Positions 28,977-38,449 of a stretch of 64,000 bases of DNA are shown one piece after another. Made by a program: the position numbers and the translations under genes. The notes beneath the pieces were generated by a model that saw nothing but the letters and a program-made list of their open reading frames with translations, was not told where the DNA came from and ran no database searches. Source of the DNA: Azotobacter salinestris (GTDB lineage Bacteria; Pseudomonadota; Gammaproteobacteria; Pseudomonadales; Pseudomonadaceae); the NCBI RefSeq assembly GCF_009363155.1, contig NZ_CP045302.1, positions 2,390,001 through 2,454,000 of the forward strand. Direction: 5' to 3'. The stretch's first letter is position 1. Each line of letters starts with the position of its first letter.

Positions 28977-29795
28977 ATGACCGACACCCGCATCGCCTTC
29001 ATCGGCGCCGGCAACATGGCCGCCAGCCTGATCGGCGGGCTGCGCGCCCAGGGCGTGCCGGCCGCCGCGATCCGCGCCAGCGACCCGGGCGCCGAGCAGC
29101 GCGCGCGCATCGCCGCCGAGCACGGCATCGAGCTGTTCGCCGACAACGCCGAGGCCATCGCCGGCGCCGACGTGGTGGTGCTGGCGGTCAAGCCGCAGGT
29201 GATGAAGGCGGTCTGCCAGGCACTCGCCGCCCACCTGCGCCCGGAGCAGCTGATCGTCTCCATCGCCGCCGGCATCACCTGCGCCAGCCTCGAATCCTGG
29301 CTGGGCGAGCGCCCTGTGGTGCGCTGCATGCCGAACACCCCGGCGCTGCTGCGCCAGGGCGTCAGCGGCCTGTTCGCCAACGCCCGGGTCTCCGCGCCCC
29401 AGCGCCAGCAGGCCGAACAACTGCTCGGTGCGGTCGGCCTGGCCCTGTGGCTCGACGAGGAGCGCCTGATCGACGCCGTCACGGCGGTATCCGGCAGCGG
29501 CCCGGCGTACTTCTTCCTGCTCATGGAGGCCATGACCGCCGCCGGCGAGCGGCTCGGTCTGCCGCGCGACACCGCCGCGCAGCTGACCCTGCAGACCGCC
29601 CTCGGTGCCGCGCGCATGGCCACCGAAAGCGGCGTCGACGCCGCCGAACTGCGTCGTCGGGTGACCTCGCCGAACGGCACCACCGAGGCGGCAATCAACA
29701 CCTTCCAGGCCGGCGGTTTCGAAGCCCTGGTGCAGCAGGCGCTGGACGCCGCTGCCCGACGCTCCGCCGAACTGGCCGAACAGCTGGGCCAATAA
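28977..29795 (+). CDS. proC: Pyrroline-5-carboxylate reductase
   Basis: 272 residues, catalysing the last step of proline synthesis. NADP-binding FIGAGNMAASLIGGL is at the N-terminus; VVVLAVKPQVMKAV, VRCMPNTPALLRQG, AVSGSGPAYFFLLMEAM and VTSPNGTTEAAINTF are all present. It starts 17 bp after yggS, with an AAAGGAAAA site before the ATG. Confidence 0.97.
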   Translation: MTDTRIAFIGAGNMAASLIGGLRAQGVPAAAIRASDPGAEQRARIAAEHGIELFADNAEAIAGADVVVLAVKPQVMKAVCQALAAHLRPEQLIVSIAAGITCASLESWLGERPVVRCMPNTPALLRQGVSGLFANARVSAPQRQQAEQLLGAVGLALWLDEERLIDAVTAVSGSGPAYFFLLMEAMTAAGERLGLPRDTAAQLTLQTALGAARMATESGVDAAELRRRVTSPNGTTEAAINTFQAGGFEALVQQALDAAARRSAELAEQLGQ

Positions 29796-29808
29796 GGAAC
29801 TTCATCCG

Positions 29809-30402
29809 ATGAATGGAATGAACACTGCAGTCATCTACCTCGTGCAGACCCTCGGCAGCCTCTATCTGCTGGTCGTCCTGCTGCGCTTCATCCTCCAGTT
29901 GGTGCGCGCCGACTTCTACAACCCCCTCAGCCAGTTCGTGGTCAAGGCCACCCAGCCCTTGCTCAAGCCGCTGCGGCGGGTCATTCCCGGCTTCGGCGGG
30001 CTGGACTTCGCCTCCCTGGCGCTGGCCATCCTGGTCCAGCTGGCGCTGATGATCGGCGTCCTGCTGCTGATGGGCTACGGTGTCGGCGGCTATCTGCTGC
30101 CGCTGCTGGTCTGGTCGGCGATCGGCGTCACCTCGCTGTTCCTCAAGGTGTTCTTCTTCGCCCTGATCGTCAGCGTGATCCTCTCCTGGGTCGCCCCCGG
30201 CAGCTACAACCCGGCCGCGCAGCTGGTCAACCAGATCTGCGAGCCCCTGCTGTCGCCGATCCGCCGCGTCCTGCCGAATCTCGGCGGGCTGGACATCTCG
30301 CCGATCTTCGCGTTCATCGCGCTGAACCTGATCGACATGCTGGTGATCAACAACCTCGCCGCCATGAGCGGCATGCCGCGGGCACTCAGCCCCTTCCTCT
30401 GA
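29809..30402 (+). CDS. yggT: YggT family membrane protein
   Basis: 197 residues with two copies of the YggT module. Each has a long helix followed by a short PxRRVxP loop: LLKPLRRVIPGFGGLDFASL (about residues 50-69) and LLSPIRRVLPNLGGLDISPI (about residues 147-166). Four hydrophobic helices surround them. Its role is poorly known; it is linked to osmotic or division functions in other species. It follows proC by 13 bp and overlaps yggU by one base (TGATG). Confidence 0.94.
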   Translation: MNGMNTAVIYLVQTLGSLYLLVVLLRFILQLVRADFYNPLSQFVVKATQPLLKPLRRVIPGFGGLDFASLALAILVQLALMIGVLLLMGYGVGGYLLPLLVWSAIGVTSLFLKVFFFALIVSVILSWVAPGSYNPAAQLVNQICEPLLSPIRRVLPNLGGLDISPIFAFIALNLIDMLVINNLAAMSGMPRALSPFL

Positions 30403-30701
30403 TGAGCTGGTACCGTTGGGACGGCGAGGACCTGATCCTCGCCTGCCACCTGCAGCCCAAGGCGAGCAAGGACGAATTCGCCGGGCTGCATGGCGACCGC
30501 CTGAAGATCCGCCTCACTGCCCCGCCGGTCGAGGGCAAGGCCAACGCCCACCTGCTGGCCTTCCTCGCCGGCGCCTTCGGCGTGCCGAAGAACCAGGTGA
30601 GCCTGGAAAGCGGCGAGTTGAACCGCCAGAAGCGGGTGCGCATCCGCCAGCCCCGCCAGCTTCCCGCGCTGCCCGGCCTCTCCCCGCGGCCGGGCAGTTG
30701 A
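30402..30701 (+). CDS. yggU: UPF0235/DUF167 family protein YggU
   Basis: 99 residues. The DUF167 core is LACHLQPKASKDEFAGLHGD, LKIRLTAPPVEGKANAHLL and FLAGAFGVPKNQVSLESGE. The last 20 residues, rich in Pro and Arg, are an extension. The function is unknown. It is translationally coupled to yggT. Confidence 0.9.
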   Translation: MSWYRWDGEDLILACHLQPKASKDEFAGLHGDRLKIRLTAPPVEGKANAHLLAFLAGAFGVPKNQVSLESGELNRQKRVRIRQPRQLPALPGLSPRPGS

Positions 30702-30778
30702 CCGGCCGCCGCGTGCTTGCCGCCGCTGTCGGCGCTCTTTAGACTGGCGTTCTTTTTTGCGAGAGCAGGGGCCTGCGA

Positions 30779-31912
30779 TTGGCTTTTCCCGAAGATTCTG
30801 TCGGTCTGGTTCGCCCGCAGATGCTGCACTTCAGCGAACCGCTGACGCTCGCCTGCGGACGCAGCCTGAGCGATTACGAACTGGTCTATGAAACCTACGG
30901 CGAACTCAACGCGGCGCGCAGCAATGCGGTGCTGATTTGTCACGCCCTGTCCGGCCATCATCATGCCGCCGGCTACCACAGCCCCGAGGATCGCAAGCCC
31001 GGCTGGTGGGACAGCAGCATCGGCCCCGGCAAGCCCATCGATACCCGCCGCTTCTTCGTCGTCAGCCTGAACAACCTCGGCGGCTGCAACGGCTCCACCG
31101 GTCCCGGCAGCCTCAACCCGGCGACTGCCCGGCCCTACGGCGCGGACTTCCCGGTGGTGACGGTGGAGGACTGGGTACACAGTCAGGCGCGCCTGGCCGA
31201 CGCCCTGGGCATCCAGCAGTGGGCCGCGGTGGTCGGCGGCAGCCTCGGCGGCATGCAGGCGCTGCAGTGGACCATCAGCTATCCCGAGCGGGTGCGCCAT
31301 TGCCTGGCGATCGCCACGGCGCCCAAGCTGTCGGCGCAGAACATCGCCTTCAACGAGGTGGCGCGCCAGGCGATTCTCTCCGATCCGGACTTCCACGGCG
31401 GCCATTTCCAGGAGCATGGGGTGATCCCCAAGCGCGGTCTGATGCTGGCGCGCATGGTCGGCCACATCACCTACCTGTCGGACGACGCCATGGGCGAGAA
31501 ATTCGGCCGCGAGCTGAAGACCGACCAGCTCAACTACGACTTCCACAGCGTCGAGTTCCAGGTGGAGAGCTACCTGCGCTATCAGGGCGAGGAGTTCTCC
31601 GGGCGCTTCGACGCCAACACCTACCTGCTGATGACCAAGGCGCTGGACTACTTCGACCCTGCCGCCGCGCACGGCGACGATCTGGCGAAAACCCTGGCGG
31701 TGGCCCGGGCCGACTTCTGCCTGATGTCCTTCACCACCGACTGGCGCTTCTCGCCGGCCCGCTCACGGGAGATCGCCGATGCGCTGATCGCCGCCGGCAA
31801 GAACGTCAGCTACCTGGAAATCGACGCGCCGCAGGGCCACGATGCCTTCCTGATGCCGATTCCCCGCTATCTGCAAGGGTTCCGCAGCTACATGAACCGA
31901 ATCGCGGTATGA
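30779..31912 (+). CDS. metX: Homoserine O-acyltransferase (acetyl or succinyl)
   Basis: 377 residues, an alpha/beta-hydrolase enzyme that activates homoserine for methionine synthesis. The nucleophile elbow is [14 protein letters not shown]. The catalytic Asp and His lie in [11 protein letters not shown] and [11 protein letters not shown]. Early motifs [20 protein letters not shown] and [11 protein letters not shown] are typical. The start is a TTG at 30779 with AGGGG eight bases before it; no ATG is available near the conserved N-terminus. metW follows within 7 bp, the usual metXW pair. Acyl specificity cannot be told by eye. Confidence 0.95.
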   Translation: MAFPEDSVGLVRPQMLHFSEPLTLACGRSLSDYELVYETYGELNAARSNAVLICHALSGHHHAAGYHSPEDRKPGWWDSSIGPGKPIDTRRFFVVSLNNLGGCNGSTGPGSLNPATARPYGADFPVVTVEDWVHSQARLADALGIQQWAAVVGGSLGGMQALQWTISYPERVRHCLAIATAPKLSAQNIAFNEVARQAILSDPDFHGGHFQEHGVIPKRGLMLARMVGHITYLSDDAMGEKFGRELKTDQLNYDFHSVEFQVESYLRYQGEEFSGRFDANTYLLMTKALDYFDPAAAHGDDLAKTLAVARADFCLMSFTTDWRFSPARSREIADALIAAGKNVSYLEIDAPQGHDAFLMPIPRYLQGFRSYMNRIAV

Positions 31913-31919
31913 CACGCCC

Positions 31920-32513
31920 ATGAGAGCCGATCTGGACATCATCCAAGAGTGGATTCCCGCCGGCAGCCGGGTGCTCGACCTCGGCTGCGGCGACGGCGAG
32001 CTGCTGGCCCGGCTGCGCGAGCACAAAGAGGTCAGCGGCTACGGCCTGGAGATCGACCCGCAGAACATCGCCGCCTGCCTCGACAAGGGCGTCAACGTGA
32101 TCGAGCAGGACCTGGACAAGGGTCTCGGCAACTTCGCCGCCAACAGCTTCGACGTGGTGGTGATGACCCAGGCGCTGCAGGCCGTGCACTACCCGGACCG
32201 CATTCTCGAAGAGATGCTGCGGGTCGGCCGTACCTGCATCATCACCTTCCCCAACTTCGGCCACTGGCGCTGCCGCTGGTACCTGGCGAGCAAGGGACGG
32301 ATGCCGGTTTCCGAGTTCCTGCCGTACACCTGGTACAACACGCCGAACATCCACTTCTGCACTTTCAAGGACTTCGAGGCGCTGTGCCGGGAGCGCCAGG
32401 TACGGGTGCTGCAGCGCCTGGCCGTGGACCGCGAACACCGACATGGCTGGGCCAGCCGCCTGTGGCCTAATCTGTTAGGTGAAATCGGCATCTACCATGT
32501 CAGCCGCCGCTGA
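31920..32513 (+). CDS. metW: Methionine biosynthesis protein MetW
   Basis: 197 residues, a SAM-dependent methyltransferase fold: VLDLGCGDGELLARL, YGLEIDPQNIAACLDKGV, FDVVVMTQALQAVHYPD and FPNFGHWRCRWYL. MetW is needed together with MetX for homoserine acylation in several proteobacteria. It starts 7 bp after metX. Confidence 0.95.
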   Translation: MRADLDIIQEWIPAGSRVLDLGCGDGELLARLREHKEVSGYGLEIDPQNIAACLDKGVNVIEQDLDKGLGNFAANSFDVVVMTQALQAVHYPDRILEEMLRVGRTCIITFPNFGHWRCRWYLASKGRMPVSEFLPYTWYNTPNIHFCTFKDFEALCRERQVRVLQRLAVDREHRHGWASRLWPNLLGEIGIYHVSRR

Positions 32514-32575
32514 CCGCCGCCGCGGCGACACGGCCCAGTGCCCTCGCCCCGAGCTCTTCCGGTAAGGAGATCGTC

Positions 32576-32995
32576 ATGCGTCGCCCAGTCCTGTTCCTGC
32601 TCGCCCTCTGTCTGTCGCTGCCGGCTGTCGCCGCCGAGCGCCTGCAGAAGTTCGCCGACGTCGATGTGCATTACAGCGCCTTCAATTCCAGCTTCCTGCA
32701 GCCGGAGATCGCCAGTGCCGCCGGCATCGTCCGCGGCCGCACCCAGGGTGTGCTCAACGTCTCCGTGCTCAAGGACGGCAAGGCCCAGCCCGCGACGGTC
32801 AAGGCCCAGGTACGCAACCTCCTCGGGCAGAGCCGCTCGCTGAGCTTCCGCGAAGTCCGCGAGGGCGAGGCCATCTACTACCTGTCGCAGTTTCCCTTCG
32901 AGAAGGAGACCCTGCACTTCAAGGTCGACGTCCAGAGTGGCGGCGGTCCCCTCAACAGCTTCGAGTTCGCCCAGGAATTCTTCCCCGACGAATGA
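32576..32995 (+). CDS. DUF4426 domain-containing secreted protein
   Basis: 139 residues. The signal peptide is [20 protein letters not shown] with cleavage after AxA. The mature part ([58 protein letters not shown]) is the DUF4426 beta-rich domain, seen at this place between metW and rdgB in pseudomonads. The function is unknown. An AAGGAG site precedes the ATG, and its stop overlaps the rdgB start. Confidence 0.88.
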   Translation: MRRPVLFLLALCLSLPAVAAERLQKFADVDVHYSAFNSSFLQPEIASAAGIVRGRTQGVLNVSVLKDGKAQPATVKAQVRNLLGQSRSLSFREVREGEAIYYLSQFPFEKETLHFKVDVQSGGGPLNSFEFAQEFFPDE

Positions 32996-33588
32996 TGACT
33001 CTCTCCCAACTGGTACTGGCCAGCCATAACGCTGGCAAGCTCAAGGAACTCCAGGCCCTCCTGGGCGATGCCGTCCAGGTGTGCTCGGTCGGCGAATTCA
33101 GCGACGTCGAGCCGGTGGAAACCGGCCTGTCCTTCGTCGAGAACGCCATCCTCAAGGCCCGCCACGCCGCCCGCGTCTCCGGCCTGCCGGCGCTGGCCGA
33201 CGACTCGGGCCTGGCGGTCGACGCCCTGGGCGGCGCGCCGGGCATCTATTCGGCGCGCTATGCCGGCGGGGGCGGCGATGCGGCCAACAACGCCAAGCTG
33301 CTGGAAGCGCTCCGCGACGTGCCGGACGCCGAGCGCGGCGCCCAGTTCGTCTGCGCCCTGGCCCTGGTGCGGCATGCCGAGGACCCGCTGCCGATCCTCT
33401 GCGAGGGCCTCTGGCACGGGCGCATCCTGCACGCCCCGCGCGGTGCGCAGGGCTTCGGCTACGATCCGCTGTTCTGGGTGCCGGAATGCGATTGCGCCAG
33501 CGCCGAGCTGGCACCGGCGGAGAAGAACCGCCTGAGCCACCGCGCCCGCGCCATGGCGCAGCTCAAGCAGCGGCTGGGGCTGGCATGA
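32992..33588 (+). CDS. rdgB: XTP/dITP pyrophosphatase (HAM1/RdgB)
   Basis: 198 residues. Substrate-binding and catalytic motifs: [68 protein letters not shown] and [12 protein letters not shown]. It removes deaminated purine nucleotides from the pool. Overlap ATGA with DUF4426 upstream and with hemW downstream. Confidence 0.96.
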   Translation: MMTLSQLVLASHNAGKLKELQALLGDAVQVCSVGEFSDVEPVETGLSFVENAILKARHAARVSGLPALADDSGLAVDALGGAPGIYSARYAGGGGDAANNAKLLEALRDVPDAERGAQFVCALALVRHAEDPLPILCEGLWHGRILHAPRGAQGFGYDPLFWVPECDCASAELAPAEKNRLSHRARAMAQLKQRLGLA

Positions 33589-34781
33589 GCCACCAGCCCT
33601 CTCCCCCCGCTCCTCTCCCGGAGGGCGGGGAGAGGAAAAGCGGATTCCAGCTGCCGCCCCTGGCGCTGTACGTCCACATTCCGTGGTGCGTGCGCAAGTG
33701 CCCGTACTGCGACTTCAACTCCCACGCCGCTGGCGCCGAACTGCCGGAGGACGCCTACGTCGACGCCCTGCTCGCCGACCTCGAGGCCGACCTGCCGGCC
33801 GTCCACGGCCGCGAGCTGGTGTCGATCTTCCTCGGCGGCGGCACGCCCAGCCTGTTCTCGGCGCGCGCCCTCGACCGCCTGCTGCAGGGCGTCAATCAAC
33901 GCCTGACGTTCGCCCGCGATATCGAGATCACCCTCGAGGCCAATCCCGGCACCTTCGAGCAGGCCAAGTTCGCCGACTACCGCCGCCTCGGCATCAATCG
34001 CCTGTCGATCGGCGTGCAGAGCTTCCAGACCGCGCAGCTCCAGGCCCTGGGCCGCATCCACGACGGCCTCGAGGCGATCCGCGCCGCCGAGATGGCGCGG
34101 CGCGCCGGCTTCGATAACTTCAACCTCGACCTGATGCATGGCTTGCCGGGCCAGGACGTGGCCGGCGCGCTGGCCGACCTGCGCCAGGCCCTCGCCCTGG
34201 GGCCGACGCACCTGTCCTGGTACCAACTGACCCTGGAGCCGAACACCCTGTTCTGGAGCCAGCCGCCGGAGATTCCCGAGGACGACCTGCTCTGGGACAT
34301 CCAGGAGGCTGGCCAGGCGCTGCTGGCCGCCGAAGGCTTCGTCCAGTACGAAACCTCGGCCTATGCCCGGGACGGCCGGCGCGCGCGGCACAACCTCAAC
34401 TACTGGACCTTCGGCGACTTCCTCGGCATTGGCGCTGGCGCCCATGCCAAACTCAGCGATCCGGATGCACGCATTCGCCGCATCTGGAAGACCCGCCTGC
34501 CCAAGGATTACCTGGCTCCAGACAAGCGCTTCCAGGCCGGAGAGCGCCTGCTGGAGCCCGACGAGCTGCCGTTCGAGTTCATGATGAACGCCCTGCGTCT
34601 GACCGAGGGCGTGCCGGTGGAGCTCTTCAGCGCGCGCACGGACTTGCCGCTTGCCAGCATTGCCGCCCCCTGCGCCGCCGCCCGTGACGCTGGCCTTCTG
34701 GAAATGGATCCGCGCGTCTTGCGAGCGACCGCCCGCGGCCAGCTGTTTCTCAACGACCTGCTGCAGCACTTCCTGCCATAA
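33585..34781 (+). CDS. hemW: Radical SAM haem chaperone HemW-like protein
   Basis: 398 residues. The radical SAM CxxxCxxC cluster is in [17 protein letters not shown] (about residues 30-46). Further HemW features are [54 protein letters not shown] and [12 protein letters not shown]. Once called an oxygen-independent coproporphyrinogen oxidase, HemW is now considered a haem-trafficking protein. The ATG overlaps the rdgB stop by 4 bp. Residues 5-17 ([13 protein letters not shown]) are the translation of a palindromic repeat (33598-33635) that has become coding sequence. Confidence 0.93.
   Translation: MSHQPSPPAPLPEGGERKSGFQLPPLALYVHIPWCVRKCPYCDFNSHAAGAELPEDAYVDALLADLEADLPAVHGRELVSIFLGGGTPSLFSARALDRLLQGVNQRLTFARDIEITLEANPGTFEQAKFADYRRLGINRLSIGVQSFQTAQLQALGRIHDGLEAIRAAEMARRAGFDNFNLDLMHGLPGQDVAGALADLRQALALGPTHLSWYQLTLEPNTLFWSQPPEIPEDDLLWDIQEAGQALLAAEGFVQYETSAYARDGRRARHNLNYWTFGDFLGIGAGAHAKLSDPDARIRRIWKTRLPKDYLAPDKRFQAGERLLEPDELPFEFMMNALRLTEGVPVELFSARTDLPLASIAAPCAAARDAGLLEMDPRVLRATARGQLFLNDLLQHFLP
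33598..33635. repeat. REP-like palindrome inside the 5' end of hemW
   Basis: CCTCTCCCC (33598-33606) pairs with GGGGAGAGG (33627-33635), with CTCC/GGAG nested in the loop. Short palindromes of this CCCTCTCCC...GGGAGAGGG kind are scattered through many proteobacterial genomes, usually between genes. Here the element is in frame within hemW. Confidence 0.7.
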
Positions 34782-34855
34782 GCCTGTCCGGAATCGCAGG
34801 CCTGCCACGCGGCAGCGGTTAGACTCGGCGCTCCGTCCGCTGCCAAGGAGAGCCC

Positions 34856-35179
34856 ATGGACCTGCTGCTCGACTTCCTCGTCACCCTCTCGCGCTGGTGC
34901 CGCGGCCACCTCGACGAGATCGCCCTGGCCCTGGTCGCCGCCCTGTTGGTGCTGTTCGGTCCACGGCTCAACGCCTGGCTGCAGCATCGGGTCGGCGGCC
35001 TGAACTTCATGTTCCGTACTCTGCTGTTCGTGGCGCTCTGCACCCTGGGCTACGGCATGCTGATCGTCCACGCCACGCCCTGGCTGGCCAAGGGATTGGC
35101 GCAACTGAACAACCATCTGCTGGCGCCGGCACTGATCCTGGTCTTTGTCTGCATCGGGGGGATCGCCGCAAGGCGCTGA
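34856..35179 (+). CDS. DUF3392 family membrane protein
   Basis: 107 residues with three predicted helices (IALALVAALLVLFGPRL, FMFRTLLFVALCTLGYGMLI and LLAPALILVFVCIGGIAA). It matches the DUF3392 family, found next to hemW or trmB in pseudomonads. No function is known. An AAGGAGAG site lies before the ATG. Confidence 0.83.
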   Translation: MDLLLDFLVTLSRWCRGHLDEIALALVAALLVLFGPRLNAWLQHRVGGLNFMFRTLLFVALCTLGYGMLIVHATPWLAKGLAQLNNHLLAPALILVFVCIGGIAARR

Positions 35180-35246
35180 ACACTGCGCCATGGTGATAGG
35201 CCGGAAAACGCGCGCAGTACTTTTCCACCATGAGAGTATCGAGGAA

Positions 35247-35276
35247 GGTGGAAAAGGCCTGCGGCCTTTTTCCACC
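35247..35276. repeat. Palindromic element (GGTGGAAAA...TTTTTCCACC) between DUF3392 and trmB
   Basis: An imperfect 13-bp inverted repeat, GGTGGAAAAGGCC against GGCCTTTTTCCACC with a 3-nt loop and one bulged T. A partial copy of the arm (TTTTCCACCATG) lies 25 bp upstream at 35221-35232. It looks like one of the intergenic palindromes spread through Pseudomonas-type genomes. It could also act as a terminator for the converging genes on both sides. Confidence 0.6.
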
Positions 35277-35292
35277 CTACGCCACGTCCGGC

Positions 35293-36015
35293 TCAATCGA
35301 CGCGCTGGAACTTCAGATCCCACACTCCGTGCCCGAGGCGCTCGCCGCGGCGCTCGAACTTGGTCACCGGGCGCTCCTCGGGGCGCGGCACGTAGGCGCG
35401 GTCCTCGGCCAGGTTGCGGTAGCCGGGCGCGGCATTCATCACTTCCAGCATGTGCTCGGCATAGGGCTGCCAGTCGGTGGCCATGTGCAGCACGCCACCG
35501 ACCTTCAGTTTCTGCCGCACCAGCTCGGCGAACGCCGGCTGGACGATGCGCCGCTTGTGATGGCGGCTCTTGTGCCACGGGTCGGGAAAGAACAGCAGCA
35601 CGCGGTCCAGGCTGGCGTCGGCCACGCACTGGCGCAGCACGTCCAGCGCATCGCAGCTGTAGACGCGCAGGTTGGTCAGGTTCTGCGCCAGGGCGCCGTT
35701 GAGCAGGGCGCCGACACCGGGCTTGTGCACCTCGACGCCGATGAAGTCCTGCTCCGGCGCACTTGCCGCCATCTCCAGGGTGGAATGGCCCATGCCGAAG
35801 CCGATCTCGAAGGTGCGTGGCGCATGGCGTCCGAACACCTGGTCGAAGTCGCGCAGGCCATCCTCCAGGGACAGGCCAAATTTCGGCCAGCCCTGTTCGA
35901 GGCCGCGCTGCTGGCCTTCCGTCATGCGCCCGGCGCGCATCACGAAACTCTTGATGGTGCGCAGGCGCGGCGCTTCGTCGGCGGTTTGCGGCGCTTGTTG
36001 GATTTCGTCGGTCAT
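35293..36015 (-). CDS. trmB: tRNA (guanine-N7-)-methyltransferase
   Basis: 240 residues. SAM motif [56 protein letters not shown] (the PDPWxKxRHxKRR signature) and [13 protein letters not shown] are intact. It makes m7G46 in tRNA. It lies after thiG in the same direction, with a likely terminator hairpin between them. Confidence 0.96.
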   Translation of the reverse strand: MTDEIQQAPQTADEAPRLRTIKSFVMRAGRMTEGQQRGLEQGWPKFGLSLEDGLRDFDQVFGRHAPRTFEIGFGMGHSTLEMAASAPEQDFIGVEVHKPGVGALLNGALAQNLTNLRVYSCDALDVLRQCVADASLDRVLLFFPDPWHKSRHHKRRIVQPAFAELVRQKLKVGGVLHMATDWQPYAEHMLEVMNAAPGYRNLAEDRAYVPRPEERPVTKFERRGERLGHGVWDLKFQRVD

Positions 36016-36035
36016 AACGCTTCCTGAAAAGACAA

Positions 36036-36064
36036 ACGAGCCCTGCCCTTGCGGGCAGGACTCG
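36036..36064 (-). terminator. Probable terminator after thiG
   Basis: A stem of CGAG and CCTGCCC against GGGCAGG and CTCG, with a TTGC loop and one mismatch, is followed on the minus strand by a T-rich stretch. It lies between thiG and trmB. Confidence 0.6.
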
Positions 36065-36104
36065 CTTCGCTGAACGCGGGCGACGCCGGGCGCCGCCCGG
36101 CAAA

Positions 36105-36899
36105 TTAACGGATCAAGCCTTCCAGCGGCGACGAGGCGCTGGCATAGAGCTTCTTCGGCATGCGTCCGGCCAGATAGGCCAGGCGCCCGGCCTCGATCGC
36201 GTGCTTCATCGCCCGGGCCATCAGCACCGGGTCCTGGGCGTGGGCGATGGCGCTGTTCATCAGCACCGCCTCGCAGCCCAGCTCCATGGCGATGGTCGCG
36301 TCCGAGGCGGTGCCCACGCCGGCATCCACCAGCACCGGTACCGTCGCCTCCTCGAGGATGATCCGCAGGTTGTAGGGATTGCAGATGCCGAGACCGGTGC
36401 CGATCAGGCCGGCCAGCGGCATCACCGCGATGCAGCCCATTTCCGCCAGCTGGCGGGCGATGATCGGGTCGTCGCTGGTGTAGACCATCACGTCGAAACC
36501 GTCCTTGACCAGCACTTCGGCGGCCTTGAGGGTCTCGATCACATTGGGGAACAGGGTCTTCTGGTCGGCCAGCACCTCCAGCTTGACCAGCTTGTGACCG
36601 TCGAGCAGCTCGCGGGCCAGGCGGCAGGTGCGCACCGCCTCCTCGGCGCTGTAGCAGCCGGCGGTGTTCGGCAGGATGGTGTAGCGCGCCGGGCTGATCA
36701 CGTCGAGCAGGTTCGGCTCGCCGGGGTTCTGGCCGATGTTGGTGCGGCGCACTGCGACGGTGACGATCTCGGCGCCGGAGGCCTCGATGGCCTGGCGGGT
36801 CTCCTCGAGATCCTTGTACTTGCCGGTGCCGACCAGCAGGCGCGAGGTGTAGGTGCGGCCGGCCAGGGTAAAGGGCTTGTCGTTGCGAGCGGGACTCAT
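36105..36899 (-). CDS. thiG: Thiazole synthase
   Basis: 264 residues, a TIM-barrel enzyme that forms the thiazole phosphate of thiamine from deoxyxylulose phosphate, dehydroglycine and ThiS thiocarboxylate. Motifs: [55 protein letters not shown] and the active-site Lys in [32 protein letters not shown] and the end of the barrel ([19 protein letters not shown]) bind phosphate. It lies 90 bp after thiS. Confidence 0.97.
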   Translation of the reverse strand: MSPARNDKPFTLAGRTYTSRLLVGTGKYKDLEETRQAIEASGAEIVTVAVRRTNIGQNPGEPNLLDVISPARYTILPNTAGCYSAEEAVRTCRLARELLDGHKLVKLEVLADQKTLFPNVIETLKAAEVLVKDGFDVMVYTSDDPIIARQLAEMGCIAVMPLAGLIGTGLGICNPYNLRIILEEATVPVLVDAGVGTASDATIAMELGCEAVLMNSAIAHAQDPVLMARAMKHAIEAGRLAYLAGRMPKKLYASASSPLEGLIR

Positions 36900-36989
36900 G
36901 GGGATTTCCTCCTGAGCAGGCGGTTGAAAGGGTGGTGCCGGAGCGCCGTCCCGCGGTCGGGCCGGGCGCGAAGGTGCTTCAACGACCTG

Positions 36990-37190
36990 CTAACCACCAC
37001 CAATGGCATGCACCACCTCTACCCGGTCGCCCTCGCGCAAGGCGGTAGCGGCGTGCAGGCTGCGGGGCACGATATCGAGATTGAGCTCGACCGCGACGCG
37101 CCGGCCGGCCAGATCCAGACGGGCCAACAGGTCGGCGACGGTCTGGCCATCGGCAAGTTCGTAGGGTTCGCCGTTCAACTGAATGCGCAT
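36990..37190 (-). CDS. thiS: Sulfur carrier protein ThiS
   Basis: 66 residues with a ubiquitin-like fold: MRIQLNGEPYELADGQTVAD, VAVELNLDIVPRSLHA and REGDRVEVVHAIGGG. The terminal glycines are activated by ThiF and thiocarboxylated to supply sulfur to ThiG. No thiF adjoins it, so activation depends on an E1 enzyme elsewhere in the genome, perhaps the MoeB-type protein at 55940-57073. Confidence 0.94.
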   Translation of the reverse strand: MRIQLNGEPYELADGQTVADLLARLDLAGRRVAVELNLDIVPRSLHAATALREGDRVEVVHAIGGG

Positions 37191-37276
37191 GACGGATTCA
37201 CTGCGTCTGGAAGGTTCGGCATTCTAGCCCCGATCCGCGGCGATCACCAAGGCAGCGGCAGGGGGCTACCCGTCGT

Positions 37277-37654
37277 TCAAGCCGACGTGCCCAGGCGCCA
37301 GCCGGCCACCCCCAGGCACAGCCAGCCGAGGAGGAAGACCAGACCGCCGAATGGCGTGACCAGCCCGAGCTTGTAGCCGCCCAGGGTGAGCAGGTAAAGG
37401 CTGCCGGAGAACATCAGGATACCCAGGCCGAAGAGGATGCCGGCCGCCGCCAGCAGGCGTCCCGGGCGGTGCAGGGCGAGCAGGCCGGTGCCGAGTAGCG
37501 CCAGGGCATGGAACTGCTGGTAGTGCACGCCGGTCTGGAACACCTCGAGGTATTCCGGGGTCAGCAGACCGCGCAGACCATGGGCACCGAAAGCGCCGAG
37601 GGCCACGCCGGCAAAGCCGAACAGGGCCGCCAGCACGAGAAAGACACGCGCCAT
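37277..37654 (-). CDS. DUF423 family membrane protein
   Basis: 125 residues with four helices: LVLAALFGFAGVALGAFGAH, QTGVHYQQFHALALLGTGLL, AGILFGLGILMFSGSLYLL and LVTPFGGLVFLLGWLCLG. The GAFGAHGL and H-YQ-FHALAL patterns are those of the DUF423/YgdD family of small inner-membrane proteins. The start at 37654 fits the family; longer open frame upstream is antisense to mtgA. Confidence 0.9.
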   Translation of the reverse strand: MARVFLVLAALFGFAGVALGAFGAHGLRGLLTPEYLEVFQTGVHYQQFHALALLGTGLLALHRPGRLLAAAGILFGLGILMFSGSLYLLTLGGYKLGLVTPFGGLVFLLGWLCLGVAGWRLGTSA

Positions 37655-37664
37655 GAAGGAACTC

Positions 37665-37692
37665 CGGACAGAAAAGGCGGGGCCGCTATAAT
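37665..37692 (+). promoter_or_regulatory. Candidate sigma-70 promoter for mtgA
   Basis: A perfect -10 box TATAAT (37687-37692) follows CGGACA (37665-37670, 4 of 6 matches to the -35 consensus) at 16 bp. Transcription would start near 37699. This argues that translation of mtgA begins at 37724, not at the in-frame ATG 37691 that overlaps the -10 box. Confidence 0.5.
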
Positions 37693-37723
37693 GGCCCGCC
37701 CGACCGCCTCGGCCAAGTCGACC

Positions 37724-38437
37724 ATGCCCCGCTCTCTGCTCCGCCGCTTGCTGCAATTGCCACTCTGGCTCGCCGCCGGCTCCATCCTGATAGTGCTGAG
37801 CCTGCGCTGGGTGCCGCCACTGGGCAGCGCGCTGATGGTGGAGCGCAAGATGGAATCCTGGCTGGACGGCCAGCCCATCGAGCTGCAACGGGAATGGCGC
37901 CCCTGGGCGCAATTGCCGAACGACCTGAAAATGGCGGTGATCGCCGCCGAGGACCAGCATTTCGCCGAACACTGGGGCTTCGACCTCGCGGCGATCCGCA
38001 CCGCCCTGAAGCACAACGAGCTGGGGGGTACGCTGCGTGGGGCCAGCACCCTCAGCCAGCAGGTGGCGAAGAACCTGTTCCTCTGGTCCGGACGCAGCTG
38101 GCTGCGCAAGGGCATCGAGGCCTGGTTTACCGCGCTGATCGAGCTCTGCTGGTCCAAGCAGCGGACTCTCGAGGTCTACCTGAACACGGCCGAATGGGGC
38201 GACGGCGTGTTCGGCGCCGAGGCCGCCGCCCGCCATCATTTCGGTATCGGCGCCTCCTCCCTGTCGCCCCGCCAGGCCAGTCTGCTCGCCGCCGTCCTGC
38301 CCAATCCGCGTCGGTGGAGCGCATCCGCGCCGAGCGCCTACGTCAATCGCCGCGCCGACTGGATCGCCCGGCAGATGCGCCAGCTGGGCGGCAGCGCCTA
38401 TCTCGAGCGTCTCGGTGGGCCGCATCCGTCCCGCTGA
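37724..38437 (+). CDS. mtgA: Monofunctional biosynthetic peptidoglycan transglycosylase
   Basis: 237 residues. One N-terminal membrane anchor (LPLWLAAGSILIVLSLRWV) precedes a GT51 glycosyltransferase domain. Catalytic Glu is in VIAAEDQHFAEHWGFD. Other motifs are GASTLSQQVAKNLFLWSGRS, EVYLNTAEWGDGVFGAEAA and FGIGASSLSPRQASLLAAVL. It polymerises glycan strands from lipid II at the outer face of the inner membrane. An in-frame ATG at 37691 would add 11 residues but lies inside a TATAAT box. Confidence 0.95.
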   Translation: MPRSLLRRLLQLPLWLAAGSILIVLSLRWVPPLGSALMVERKMESWLDGQPIELQREWRPWAQLPNDLKMAVIAAEDQHFAEHWGFDLAAIRTALKHNELGGTLRGASTLSQQVAKNLFLWSGRSWLRKGIEAWFTALIELCWSKQRTLEVYLNTAEWGDGVFGAEAAARHHFGIGASSLSPRQASLLAAVLPNPRRWSASAPSAYVNRRADWIARQMRQLGGSAYLERLGGPHPSR

Positions 38438-38449
38438 GTACGCGACGGC

